A DNA stretch of 10,054 nucleotides from Methylococcaceae bacterium (GCA_013140465.1 JABFST010000137.1:1-10054), one strand, 5' to 3'. Counted from the stretch's first letter, positions 1 through 6,768 are shown. Made by a program: numbers and translations. Notes: generated by a model from the letters alone, not told the origin.

Positions 1-105
1 GGTTGCAGCCGTAGTCAGCCAAGCTTTTTCGCGCAATAAGGCATCGGTGTCTGGGATTTTTAGGGCGAGTTTATAGGCGGTTTGGTGTTTTAGTAGTGCG
101 TCCAT
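1..105 (-). CDS. 5' end of an unidentified gene, truncated by the window
   Basis: Reading leftward from the ATG at 105-103, the frame is open to the window edge and gives 35 residues, starting MDALLKHQTAYKLALKIP. No stop interrupts it, and its codon use resembles the neighbouring conserved genes, so it is probably real. The stretch LLREKAW is reminiscent of the N-terminus of succinate-semialdehyde dehydrogenases, where a similar short leader precedes the first beta strand, but 35 residues are too few to assign a family. Only a weak purine-rich stretch lies upstream. It is oriented like the nitrilase-like gene, whose 3' end lies 50 bp upstream, so the two could be co-transcribed. Confidence 0.5.
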   Translation of the reverse strand, partial: MDALLKHQTAYKLALKIPDTDALLREKAWLTTAAT

Positions 106-155
106 AGTTCACTTGTCTTAGTATTATTTGTATGAATTAAGTATATGCTTAAACC

Positions 156-1442
156 TTAGTTCATAGCTATAGCAATTTTTAGTATGAATAAAAAAGGCGA
201 CAATTGGCTGGGTGACATGGTTGTTTTGGTTGGCAAATAAGTGTATACCGCCTGTTTTGCATCTTCCGCTAGTTGGGCTGGCTGGGCATTGCAAACAAAG
301 ACTGCCGAACCCCATTGTTCGCCAACTATGCGGCTATTATCAGCAAATCGGCTTAAACCCGTAGACATGGCGGGTACAAAAAACACATCGACTGGCAAGG
401 TTTTCCACTGATCGTCAACCAGAAAATCCAGGCATATCGGTGTTGCCAACCTGCCCAGTGCCGTGCCGCATACTCTTAAGGATTCCGATAACTGGCTAGG
501 TTCATAGGCTTCAGCGTCTATACCCAATAGCTTTTTAGATGCCTCTGCTGACAACTCGAACGGTTGCCGCTTTTCTTGCGCCCAGACGAGTTTGCCGCAA
601 TAGTCGAGTGCTAGGCAGCGGTTACTATGGCGACCACTGGCTAGTTGCACATGGCGTGTGCCAGCAACTATTAAACGCAGCACAGGCTCATAGCTATTAT
701 GTTTTAACAACCATGCGCTGATTTTGGTGTGTAGGTTTTCGGTCATCACCAATTCGGGGAATAGCAAAACATGCAGCCCTTGCAGCCTTGCCGTTTCCAA
801 CACTGTGCTTATACGGCTAAACAATTCGTCTTCATCTTTCGCCCCCGCACACCAAAATGCGATGGGGCCATTGCCGTCATGCGCGTGGTCATAATGCCAG
901 TGCATGTCGGTGTGGCTGGCAATCGGCGACAGGCCAATGTGTAAATTGTCGCTTAAGTTATCGAACAGCTCATGACGAAAACTTTTAATGTCTTCGGAAT
1001 TGCCAACTTGCGACCAGTGATAGCGCAAATCCAAAACTTTTGTAGTACCCAGTTCTTCTTTTAACTTAAAGCGATGCTTGCTAGGGATAGCCTTCATGAT
1101 CGGGTGTTCAGCCCTAGCTGCCAAAATATAGCGGCTGTGGTCTTTGGGCAAACGGACTTCGATATAGCCATAGAGCAAATCCGGCGTAGCTTTATAAGCG
1201 TAGTGCTGCTCCCATTCGTACAGCCAGCCGTAGGCTTCCAGGAAATCGGCATCGTTAGGCGTGGCGTTTGCCAATAATAGAGCCACGTCTACACGCCGTG
1301 GCTTGGTGCGGTAAGTATTGATCGTTGATGCAGCACATTCTTTAACGATACGCGCCAAACGCTGCCCGTCAGCCCCAACAAAACGCAGGTATAGCTGACA
1401 CCATTGTAGAAATAAGCCGTTATCAAAATCAGTCATAAGCAT
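156..1442 (-). CDS. Carbon-nitrogen hydrolase (nitrilase superfamily) protein with a long unassigned N-terminal region
   Basis: The 428-residue protein carries the three signatures of the nitrilase superfamily in order: Glu230 in LLFPEL, Lys291 in AQEKRQPF, and the Cys337 nucleophile in TPICLDF. The strand VDVFFVPAM (351-359) and the segment VFVCNAQ (381-387) match the core that follows the cysteine. Members hydrolyse or transfer non-peptide C-N bonds such as nitriles, amides and carbamoyl groups; the substrate here is unknown. Residues 1-195 are not part of the nitrilase fold and I do not recognise them; they include a His-rich patch (HTDMHWHYDHAH, 177-188). The C-terminus is short: after residue 390 the usual Gly-Ser and Pro-Gly strands are not apparent, so the end may be divergent or truncated. 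There is no signal peptide, so it is probably cytosolic. ATG at 1442 and ATG at 1436 are both possible starts, and neither has a good ribosome binding site. Nitrilase domains fused to reverse transcriptases occur in DRT1 defence proteins, but no reverse transcriptase is visible here. Confidence 0.8.
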   Translation of the reverse strand: MLMTDFDNGLFLQWCQLYLRFVGADGQRLARIVKECAASTINTYRTKPRRVDVALLLANATPNDADFLEAYGWLYEWEQHYAYKATPDLLYGYIEVRLPKDHSRYILAARAEHPIMKAIPSKHRFKLKEELGTTKVLDLRYHWSQVGNSEDIKSFRHELFDNLSDNLHIGLSPIASHTDMHWHYDHAHDGNGPIAFWCAGAKDEDELFSRISTVLETARLQGLHVLLFPELVMTENLHTKISAWLLKHNSYEPVLRLIVAGTRHVQLASGRHSNRCLALDYCGKLVWAQEKRQPFELSAEASKKLLGIDAEAYEPSQLSESLRVCGTALGRLATPICLDFLVDDQWKTLPVDVFFVPAMSTGLSRFADNSRIVGEQWGSAVFVCNAQPAQLAEDAKQAVYTYLPTKTTMSPSQLSPFLFILKIAIAMN

Positions 1443-1612
1443 TTATTAAGTCTAGCGGCATTTCATTAGTGAGGCAAAACAACATGGGAAGGCCATTTGA
1501 GCGCTTTTTGTAGGCACAACAGGGTATGACGTATGGTTGTAAGGTGGATTTGCGTAAAAGATTGTGAAAAGTATTATGAAAAATAACCACTTAAAACAAG
1601 CTTGCTTTTTTT

Positions 1613-1688
1613 GCCATTGATTTTGGAACTTTGTAGGCTAGGCTAAAATCTCTTACACATCAATACTATCACAGTCTCTAGCGGCGAA
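1613..1688 (+). repeat. Dispersed intergenic repeat, copy A (76 bp)
   Basis: This copy begins with GCCATTGATTTT (1613-1624) and ends with ACAGTCTCTAGCGGCGAA (1671-1688). Two related copies lie at 6171-6243 and 9298-9347 in the same orientation. The two ends are conserved and the middle varies. From AAAATCTC (1645) to the right end, copy A aligns without gaps to copy C. Similarity with copy C also extends to the left, through a T-rich run (about 1605-1612). Confidence 0.7.
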
Positions 1689-1832
1689 ACCGTCCTATTG
1701 GCTTACGGTTGTACTCCTAGTGATTTAGTAGGTTATTTGACGTATTGACTGTGTTAAATGCCCTAATTTGCTAACGACTTATTTCCGCCATTAAAACACC
1801 TCCTACCCCGCCTATCTGTAAAAAACTTAGCC

Positions 1833-1883
1833 CGTTTTTAAAAACGCTGCCAATTCATCTTGTTATAAAGCTTTTGCCAATTC
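1833..1883. promoter_or_regulatory. Palindrome and duplicated motif upstream of the receptor gene (possible operators)
   Basis: CGTTTTTAAAAACG at 1833-1846 is a perfect 14-bp palindrome. TGCCAATTC occurs at 1848-1856 and again at 1875-1883; the second copy continues to GGCA, giving a short inverted repeat. The cluster lies 120-170 bp before the receptor start, where a regulator could act. It does not match a Fur box, and the role is inferred only from symmetry and position. Confidence 0.25.
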
Positions 1884-1954
1884 GGCAGACACTGTTTGAG
1901 GCTGCTGCTTAGTATTGGTGCAAATGTTGCTTTTAAGCTAGTGCCTTATCAGGC

Positions 1955-2004
1955 CGTCCTATAGCAGGACGCTGAGCCTTACACACAATAATAATTAGGA
2001 CGCT
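1955..2004 (+). promoter_or_regulatory. Receptor-gene leader with alternative pairing over the ribosome binding site
   Basis: CGTCCT (1955-1960) can pair with AGGACG at 1966-1971 across a five-base loop, or with the identical AGGACG at 1997-2002. The second AGGA is the Shine-Dalgarno sequence, five bases before the ATG at 2006. The 8-mer AGGACGCT is therefore directly repeated, and the two hairpins exclude each other. This is the geometry of a leader that masks or frees the ribosome binding site. No known riboswitch consensus, including cobalamin, is visible. The Shine-Dalgarno role is well supported; the switch is inference. Confidence 0.35.
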
Positions 2005-2005
2005 T

Positions 2006-4156
2006 ATGAACCGTTTACACCACCACTCAACCGCTTTATTTAACAGAAGACCTTTAAGTGCGGCTATCGCATGGGTATTTTTAAGCATGGCAGGGGCATC
2101 GCTAGCCGTTGCTGACACGATGCCCGAAGCCACCGCCACTCCTGATCCATCAGCGGTAACCAAAGCCAAGCCCAGTGCCAAAAAAGCCGCCACCAAAGGC
2201 GACAACTCGGTTTTTGAATTGGGCAATATGGTGGTAACTGCGGCACCGACAGGCAAACTACAAAGCCGCGACATCCTCAGCTCGGTGGACATTATGAACG
2301 CCGACAAAATCGCCAACCAAAACGTGTTGACCAGTTTTGACTTATTGCACCGTATGCCGGGCGTACAAATCACCCAATTTAACCAAGGCACGACCACGGG
2401 CAAATTCTCGTTTCGGGGCTTTAATGGCGAAGGCAATATCAACGGGGTCAAACTGTTGATTGACGGCATCCCCAGCAACACCAACGACGGCAACATGCCG
2501 TTTATTGATGGCTTGTTTCCGTTAGACATTGAGTCGATAGAAGTGGTGCGCGGCACTAACGACCCGCGTTATGGCCTACATGCCATTGGCGGCAACGCCA
2601 ATATGTTTACCACCGAAGGCGGCAATTACGCCAAGGCGCGGGTCAGTTACGGCAGTTTTGACACCCACGACATCCAATCGGGCTTGGGCTATGAAACAAA
2701 CGGGTTTACACAAAACTATAGCGTGTCGTACCGCGCCACCAATGGTTATCGGGACCACGCCTCGTCTGATAAAAATGCCTTTTCGGGCAAATGGTTTTAC
2801 ACCCCCGAAAGTGAAAAATTTAAAGTGGGCCTGATTGCCCGCTGGAGTGAAGCCGACGCTAAAGAACCCGGCTACCTGACATCTGCCCAAGCCAAAGCGG
2901 ACCCTACCCAATCGATGGCACACAATGCCAGCGACGGCGGCACGCGCGATGTGGGGCAACTGAGCGGGCATTTGGATGTGAATTTGGCCGAGAATTTGTT
3001 TTGGTCTACCAAAAGTTACGCCAATGTGTTTAATGACCAACGCTGGGTACGTTTTAGCGCCGGCGAATCGCAACAAGAGCGGCTAAGCAACGAAATCCAA
3101 TACGGCGCAACCACCTCGCTAACTTATCGCCCAACGATAGCCTGGTTGGACGATTTTTCTTTAGAAACGGGTTTTGACATCCAAGAACAAGACAACAAAA
3201 GCCGTCGTTACCGCACCCTGACGCGCGTGCGCACCTCACAAACGCGCGACCAAGATTACAATTTCTATGTTTATGGCGGCTATTTGCAAGCCATGATTAA
3301 GCCGTTTAAGTGGTTAAAGCTTACCCCTGGCTTTCGTGCCGACCAAGTGGGCGGCGACCTGACCAATAAGCTGAACAACAAATCTTATGTCGTCAACGAC
3401 TATGGCACGATTTGGCAACCTAAAGTGGGCGCAGTGATTACGCCTATAGATGGCTACAGCCTGTATGGCAACTGGGGGCGCACGTTTCAGGTCGCAGTCG
3501 GTGCGGGTACGTTTAAGACCAATCCCAATCCGGTTGATGTGGCGCCTTCGATTAACGACGGTTGGGAAGTTGGCGTTAAATTGGCCCCTGTCGATTGGCT
3601 GGAAGGCCGCGTGGCCTATTGGTGCCAAACCGCCACTAACGAATCCAGCCGCGTGCTGAACAGTGCGGGCAACGATTCCACCCTGATCGGCGCCACCGAA
3701 CGGCAAGGCGTGGACGTACAAGTTAAAGTCAGCCCTGTGGATCCGGTCAGCGTGTGGGCCGCTTTTTCTTTGCAAGAAGCGATAGTGACCCAGCCTAAAA
3801 ACAAAAATCCGGCATTGGTCGGCACGCAGATTTTTAACACGCCCAACTATTTGTTTTCAGGCGGTATCGATTACCAAATCACCCCTGACATCAAATCCTC
3901 ATTATGGACCACAGGGCAAGGCAGCTATTTTACCGACGAGGCCAACAGTAAAGGCAAATATGGCGAATATGCCTTGTTAAACTTTGATTTGGGCTATCAG
4001 GTCAACAAAATGATCGATGTGCAGTTTCAGGCCAAAAACTTAGCGGGCACTTATTGGGAATATGTTTGGTATAACACCACCGTAGGCCAAACCATGCACT
4101 CACCTGGTGATGGGCGTGCATTTTACGGTGCGATCAACGTAAAGTTTGACTTATAA
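2006..4156 (+). CDS. TonB-dependent outer-membrane receptor (probably ferric-siderophore type)
   Basis: This 716-residue protein is predicted to import a scarce ligand across the outer membrane using TonB-ExbBD energy. Residues 1-36 form a Sec signal peptide (basic start, hydrophobic core 16-35, AVA before Asp37). An Ala/Pro/Lys-rich linker follows, then a TonB-box-like ELGNMVVTA (71-79), the plug domain (about 86-205) with IEVVRG at 178-183 followed by RYG, and a beta-barrel to the C-terminal strand AINVKFDL. The length is normal for the family. It ends in Leu rather than the usual aromatic residue, which is tolerated. The ATG at 2006 is supported by AGGA at 1997-2000. The next gene, a PepSY protein, starts four bases after the stop. 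That pairing is typical of siderophore loci in which the PepSY partner handles the metal in the inner membrane. The substrate cannot be read from the sequence; heme, copper or another chelate remain possible. Confidence 0.93.
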   Translation: MNRLHHHSTALFNRRPLSAAIAWVFLSMAGASLAVADTMPEATATPDPSAVTKAKPSAKKAATKGDNSVFELGNMVVTAAPTGKLQSRDILSSVDIMNADKIANQNVLTSFDLLHRMPGVQITQFNQGTTTGKFSFRGFNGEGNINGVKLLIDGIPSNTNDGNMPFIDGLFPLDIESIEVVRGTNDPRYGLHAIGGNANMFTTEGGNYAKARVSYGSFDTHDIQSGLGYETNGFTQNYSVSYRATNGYRDHASSDKNAFSGKWFYTPESEKFKVGLIARWSEADAKEPGYLTSAQAKADPTQSMAHNASDGGTRDVGQLSGHLDVNLAENLFWSTKSYANVFNDQRWVRFSAGESQQERLSNEIQYGATTSLTYRPTIAWLDDFSLETGFDIQEQDNKSRRYRTLTRVRTSQTRDQDYNFYVYGGYLQAMIKPFKWLKLTPGFRADQVGGDLTNKLNNKSYVVNDYGTIWQPKVGAVITPIDGYSLYGNWGRTFQVAVGAGTFKTNPNPVDVAPSINDGWEVGVKLAPVDWLEGRVAYWCQTATNESSRVLNSAGNDSTLIGATERQGVDVQVKVSPVDPVSVWAAFSLQEAIVTQPKNKNPALVGTQIFNTPNYLFSGGIDYQITPDIKSSLWTTGQGSYFTDEANSKGKYGEYALLNFDLGYQVNKMIDVQFQAKNLAGTYWEYVWYNTTVGQTMHSPGDGRAFYGAINVKFDL

Positions 4157-4159
4157 ACA

Positions 4160-5326
4160 ATGGCTAACCACACCTTGCCTACCGCCGTCCCTGCACGCCA
4201 TAAACAATGGCGAAAATGGTGGCTAAACATCCACCTGTATGTGGGGCTTAGCGTAGGTTTGGTGTTGGTGTTGGCCGGGCTGACGGGCAGCCTATTGGTT
4301 TTTTATGTTGAGTTAGACGAAATGCTCAACCCCCACTTGCAGATTGCTGCCGAGGCCGTGCAACCCACACGCCTATCCTACGAACAACTGCTGCACAGCA
4401 TCCAAGCCGCGCATCCCACACGCACAGGCGCTTGGCGTTTGGAATTGCCGCGCCATCCGCAAGCCATGCTGATGGCACGTTATTACAAGCCGATAGAAAA
4501 AACGGGGCTGTCTTTTGCGCCCTTAATAGCGTGGGTCAACCCCTATACTGGCGAATGGGCCGGGAGCCGTTTTTGGGGGGAATTTGCGATGACTTGGCTG
4601 TTTGACCTGCACTATGCCTTGCTGTTGGATGAACTGGGCAAAACCCTTATGGCGATCATTGGGGGTGTGTTAGTCGTAGGCTTGCTGAGCGGCTTGTATT
4701 TATGGTGGCCCAGCGCCAAAAAACTGAAGGCGGCGTTATCGATTAAACGCGGCGCGAGTGCCGAGCGGCTGGTTTTTGACATCCATAAAACCCAAGGCGT
4801 GTATAGCTTCATCATCTTAATGCTGTTGCTGCTAAGCGGCGTACTCTTAGAATTGCCCAAGGTGTTTAAGCCCATTATCCATAGCCTGTCGCCACTGTAC
4901 CAAAGCCCTGTGCCGCAATCCGCCGACAAGCCAGGAGCCGTGCGCATTCCTTTAGACCAAGCCGCCGCGATTGCCCAACGCCAGTTCCCAGATGCCGTGT
5001 TGCGCTGGCTAGAAACCCCAGAAAGTCGGCTAGGCGTTTACCGTATTATGCTTTATCAAGCGGGCGAACCTAGCTTACGCTTCCCTAAAACCACCGTGTG
5101 GCTGGACCAATACAGCGGCGCGGTGCTGTCTATCCGCAATCCCCGCTTAGAACACAGCGGCGATACCTTATTAAACTGGCTACACCCTTTGCACAATGGC
5201 GAAATAGCAGGGCTGTTCGGACGTTGCGTGGTTTTTGCCAGCGGCTTAGTCCCAGCCATTTTGTATGTCACAGGCTTTATGCGCTGGCGGCAAAAATGCC
5301 GCGCCAAGCGCACTGCCCGCAAGTAA
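4160..5326 (+). CDS. PepSY-associated transmembrane protein (putative ferric-siderophore reductase)
   Basis: The 388-residue protein has the PepSY_TM layout: a basic N-terminus, a first helix (about 24-48) starting at WLNIHLYVG, a periplasmic PepSY-like segment, a second helix (about 156-178), a third helix (about 212-232), a second periplasmic segment, and a final helix (about 356-378) before an Arg/Lys-rich tail. Histidines sit near membrane edges at 25, 151 (FDLHYALL), 209 (DIHKTQG), 342 and 345 (LHPLHNGE). In the FoxB/PiuB-like family such histidines are candidate heme ligands, and the proteins are thought to reduce siderophore-bound iron. The ATG is four bases after the receptor stop, with no good ribosome binding site of its own, so translation is probably coupled. 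The last ~50 codons are nearly duplicated at 6400-6553. Confidence 0.88.
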   Translation: MANHTLPTAVPARHKQWRKWWLNIHLYVGLSVGLVLVLAGLTGSLLVFYVELDEMLNPHLQIAAEAVQPTRLSYEQLLHSIQAAHPTRTGAWRLELPRHPQAMLMARYYKPIEKTGLSFAPLIAWVNPYTGEWAGSRFWGEFAMTWLFDLHYALLLDELGKTLMAIIGGVLVVGLLSGLYLWWPSAKKLKAALSIKRGASAERLVFDIHKTQGVYSFIILMLLLLSGVLLELPKVFKPIIHSLSPLYQSPVPQSADKPGAVRIPLDQAAAIAQRQFPDAVLRWLETPESRLGVYRIMLYQAGEPSLRFPKTTVWLDQYSGAVLSIRNPRLEHSGDTLLNWLHPLHNGEIAGLFGRCVVFASGLVPAILYVTGFMRWRQKCRAKRTARK

Positions 5327-5405
5327 ACATTCAGTCCCCTTCCTTAAACATAAGTATCTACACAATTCCGTGGATTCAATTTAGCCTACGCACATTTGCC
5401 ATAGC

Positions 5406-5440
5406 TTGTTTGCGTAAAAAATAAGCGTATTATTTACGCA
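5406..5440 (+). promoter_or_regulatory. Promoter with overlapping palindromic operator for the RHH gene
   Basis: TTGTTT (5406-5411) and TATTAT (5428-5433), separated by 16 bp, form a plausible sigma-70 promoter. The perfect 8-bp arms TGCGTAAA (5411-5418) and TTTACGCA (5433-5440) form an inverted repeat covering the spacer and -10 box. Its position and symmetry suit self-repression by the ribbon-helix-helix protein encoded 37 bp downstream. The AGGAAAA at 5465-5471 is the ribosome binding site for the ATG at 5477. Confidence 0.55.
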
Positions 5441-5476
5441 TAAATAACGTATTCATAGCGCAACAGGAAAATCTAT

Positions 5477-5698
5477 ATGAGCATTGATAAAGAAGTCGTC
5501 CGCCTTAGCTTATCGGTATCACCAGAACTTAACGAACGCCTAGAACAACTTGCTTCTTCAGGCTGCACCACTAAAACGGAAATCCTGCGCAAAGCCATTG
5601 CCTTATATGACGTGGTAGCAGAAGCCAAAACAGAAAAAAAACGCTTTGGCATTCTTGACCAAAACAAAAACCTGCTGACGGAAATCGTGGGTATCTAA
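5477..5698 (+). CDS. Ribbon-helix-helix (CopG/Arc-type) DNA-binding protein
   Basis: This 73-residue protein begins with the RHH pattern. A short beta strand RLSLSVS (9-15) would pair with that of a second subunit and contact the major groove. It is followed by helix A (PELNERLEQLAS, 16-27), a turn (SGCTTKT) and helix B (EILRKAIALYDVVAEA, 35-50). A charged tail of ~23 residues follows and could contact a partner protein. Such proteins are often antitoxins or autorepressors. The gene has a good ribosome binding site (AGGAAAA, 5465-5471) and an operator-like palindrome over its promoter. Its stop overlaps the start of the next gene by one base (TAATG), so the two products are probably made in a coupled ratio. 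RHH fold: confident. Antitoxin role: inferred from arrangement only. Confidence 0.85.
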   Translation: MSIDKEVVRLSLSVSPELNERLEQLASSGCTTKTEILRKAIALYDVVAEAKTEKKRFGILDQNKNLLTEIVGI

Positions 5699-6030
5699 TG
5701 GCGGATTCTGATCAGGGCAAAAGTGCTGAGCCACAAATAAACCTTGGGCAAATCGTCGGCAAAGATCATAAATACGAACTGTCAGTAAGCAATGAAACAG
5801 CTGAAGATGCCGCTGTCAGACGTTCAAAAGCAATCGCCGATGCCGAATTGTCCCGAAAGATGACTTACGCGCTTTTTTGTTTTGCGCTGTTCATAGTCGC
5901 CATAATTTTTGTGGGTTGTGTTTATACCTTCGCCACGGGTGCAGCCGATGACAAAAAGTGGGCTGCTGGCATTGTCAGTGCCATAGCATCGGGCTTAGTT
6001 GGCTTTTTGGTGGGACAGGGTAAGAAGTGA
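5698..6030 (+). CDS. Small two-helix membrane protein coupled to the RHH regulator
   Basis: I do not recognise a family. The 110-residue protein has a hydrophilic, charged N-terminal half (1-54), with an Ala-rich helix likely around 35-54. Two hydrophobic segments follow (about 56-79, MTYALFCFALFIVAII onward, and about 88-106), joined by a short loop (GAADDKK), and it ends GQGKK. This predicts a helical hairpin in the inner membrane with both termini on the same side, probably cytoplasmic because of the flanking basic residues. There is no signal peptide. Its start codon overlaps the RHH stop (TAATG), so it belongs to that operon. The layout resembles a regulator/antitoxin gene followed by a membrane effector, but a simple regulated membrane protein is equally possible. 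Gene: confident; function: unknown. Confidence 0.75.
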   Translation: MADSDQGKSAEPQINLGQIVGKDHKYELSVSNETAEDAAVRRSKAIADAELSRKMTYALFCFALFIVAIIFVGCVYTFATGAADDKKWAAGIVSAIASGLVGFLVGQGKK

Positions 6031-6170
6031 TTTGTAGCCCGTAGGGCGGTTTCGCTGATAGGCAAAGCGCCAGCCGAATGCAACCTTAAAGCCCAAAATG
6101 GTAGATTGCCTATCGAAAGTGTGAAAGGTTTGCTAAAAATCAAGAAAGGCAGCGGAAAATATGCTGTAAA

Positions 6171-6243
6171 CCATTGATTTTTGTTGGTTGAAAATCGAAT
6201 CTTTGCCTAATTTCAGAATGCTTTCACAGTCTCTATCGGCGAA
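6171..6243 (+). repeat. Dispersed intergenic repeat, copy B (73 bp)
   Basis: The left end CCATTGATTTT (6171-6181) and right end ACAGTCTCTATCGGCGAA (6226-6243) match copies A and C. The right end differs from copy A at one base (T for G). The centre is diverged but has almost the same length as in copy A. Confidence 0.65.
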
Positions 6244-6372
6244 TCTACCCTATATTCATACGATTTACGCGTTACCCAGCCTGCGTGCTACAGTTGAGCG
6301 TTGGGTTAGACCAGATGCGATATTGCAAGACCTACCCCGGTTTTTTTCGACAAGCAGAGCTTGAAGGTAGGC

Positions 6373-6395
6373 GTTCCCAAACAGAGTTTGGGAAC
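6373..6395. repeat. REP-like perfect hairpin abutting the PepSY remnant
   Basis: GTTCCCAAAC (6373-6382) and GTTTGGGAAC (6386-6395) form a perfect 10-bp stem with a three-base loop (AGA). Weaker flanking symmetry (CCTACC upstream, GGTAGG at 6366-6371) could lengthen the structure. There is no T-tract, so it is more like a repetitive extragenic palindrome than a terminator. It ends five bases before homology to the PepSY gene starts. Confidence 0.6.
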
Positions 6396-6399
6396 ACGA

Positions 6400-6553
6400 A
6401 AACTGGCTGCACCCTTTGCACAATGGCGAAATCGCAGGGCTATTCGGACGTTGGGTGGTATTTATCGGCGGCTTAGTCCCAGCCATTTTGTATGTCACAG
6501 GCTTTATGCGCTGGCGGCAAAAATGCCGCGCCAAGCGCACTGCCCGCAGTTAG
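6400..6553 (+). pseudogene. 3' remnant of a second PepSY-family gene
   Basis: Positions 6400-6548 align without gaps to 5173-5321 in the PepSY gene, with eight mismatches in 149 bp. Read in the matching frame from 6401, it encodes 50 residues from NWLHPLHNGE through the last transmembrane helix to a TAG at 6551-6553. Compared with the intact gene, three residues differ (Cys to Trp, Ala to Ile, Ser to Gly) and the other changes are silent. No start codon or upstream PepSY sequence precedes it; homology stops at a REP-like hairpin. It is therefore a decayed fragment, either of a paralog or of a rearranged copy. Confidence 0.85.
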
Positions 6554-6554
6554 T

Positions 6555-6576
6555 AAGCCGCCGAAGTGAGCGGCTT
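6555..6576 (+). terminator. Terminator-like hairpin after the PepSY remnant
   Basis: AAGCCGC (6555-6561) and GCGGCTT (6570-6576) form a perfect 7-bp stem with an 8-base loop, two bases after the remnant's stop codon. It is placed like a gene terminator, but only three T residues occur at its 3' edge (6575-6577), so strong intrinsic termination is doubtful. Confidence 0.35.
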
Positions 6577-6650
6577 TAGGCGTTGCAGTGTTGGCTGGGG
6601 TGGTGTCATTGCGCTAGCCCTAATGGTACTTGTAAAACCCGCAGGGCGTT

Positions 6651-6693
6651 TCACTTCCTGTTCTAACGGGTCGTGCTAGTAAACTATGATGCC
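6651..6693 (+). repeat. 43-bp direct repeat, left copy (D1)
   Basis: It aligns without gaps to 9174-9216, with 32 identities in 43 by hand count; most differences in its first 35 positions are transitions. Shared blocks are TCACTTC, TCTAAC, GGTCG, GCTAG and AAAC, with TGCC at the end. The two copies are in the same orientation on either side of the three-gene operon. Confidence 0.55.
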
Positions 6694-6768
6694 GAATGCG
6701 GTGCAGGGGGTTTGCTTGGGTGGATTGTTGACGTGAACGCGGCTTAGATTGATGCGACTTAGGGGGTA

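Larger units (their letters stand above)
1443..2005. other. 563-bp intergenic region between divergent genes
   Basis: No convincing gene is seen in either strand. The region must hold the promoters of the leftward nitrilase-like gene and the rightward receptor operon, but I could not pick a clear sigma-70 promoter for either. It contains one copy of a dispersed repeat (1613-1688), a 14-bp palindrome (1833-1846), a duplicated TGCCAATTC (1848-1856 and 1875-1883) and the structured leader just upstream of the receptor gene. The 12-mer ATTAAAACACCT at 1790-1801 recurs at 9261-9272, close to the third copy of the dispersed repeat. Confidence 0.6.

Noticed and set aside
124..315. 63-codon minus-strand frame overlapping the 3' end of the nitrilase-like gene
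   Set aside because: It does not restore any nitrilase C-terminal motif and overlaps the longer frame. Kept only as a caveat about a possible frameshift.
156..1442. DRT1-type reverse transcriptase-nitrilase defence system
   Set aside because: No reverse transcriptase motifs (such as a YxDD box) occur in the protein or in any neighbouring gene. Only the nitrilase part is similar.
1800..2005. Cobalamin riboswitch or Fur box upstream of the TonB receptor
   Set aside because: The conserved B12-box elements are absent, and the AT-rich AATAATAATTA near the start matches a Fur site too poorly to call.
2576..3076. 166-codon minus-strand open frame inside the receptor gene, with others at 1933-2556 and 3314-3775
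   Set aside because: They lie fully or largely antisense to a well-supported TonB receptor, have low-complexity or Arg/Gly/Val-rich translations typical of antisense frames, and show no domain.
5327..5405. Terminator after the PepSY gene
   Set aside because: No stem followed by a T-tract is visible before the promoter of the RHH gene.
6031..6177. 48 open codons continuing in frame after the stop of the two-helix membrane protein
   Set aside because: There is no start codon and no recognisable domain, and the frame ends inside a dispersed repeat. It is most simply chance or decayed sequence, not a readthrough extension.
6265..6579. Open frames on both strands over the PepSY remnant (72 and 91 codons)
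   Set aside because: They are in the wrong frame or strand for the recognisable PepSY C-terminus, and equivalent shadow frames occur over the intact PepSY gene end at 5056-5424.
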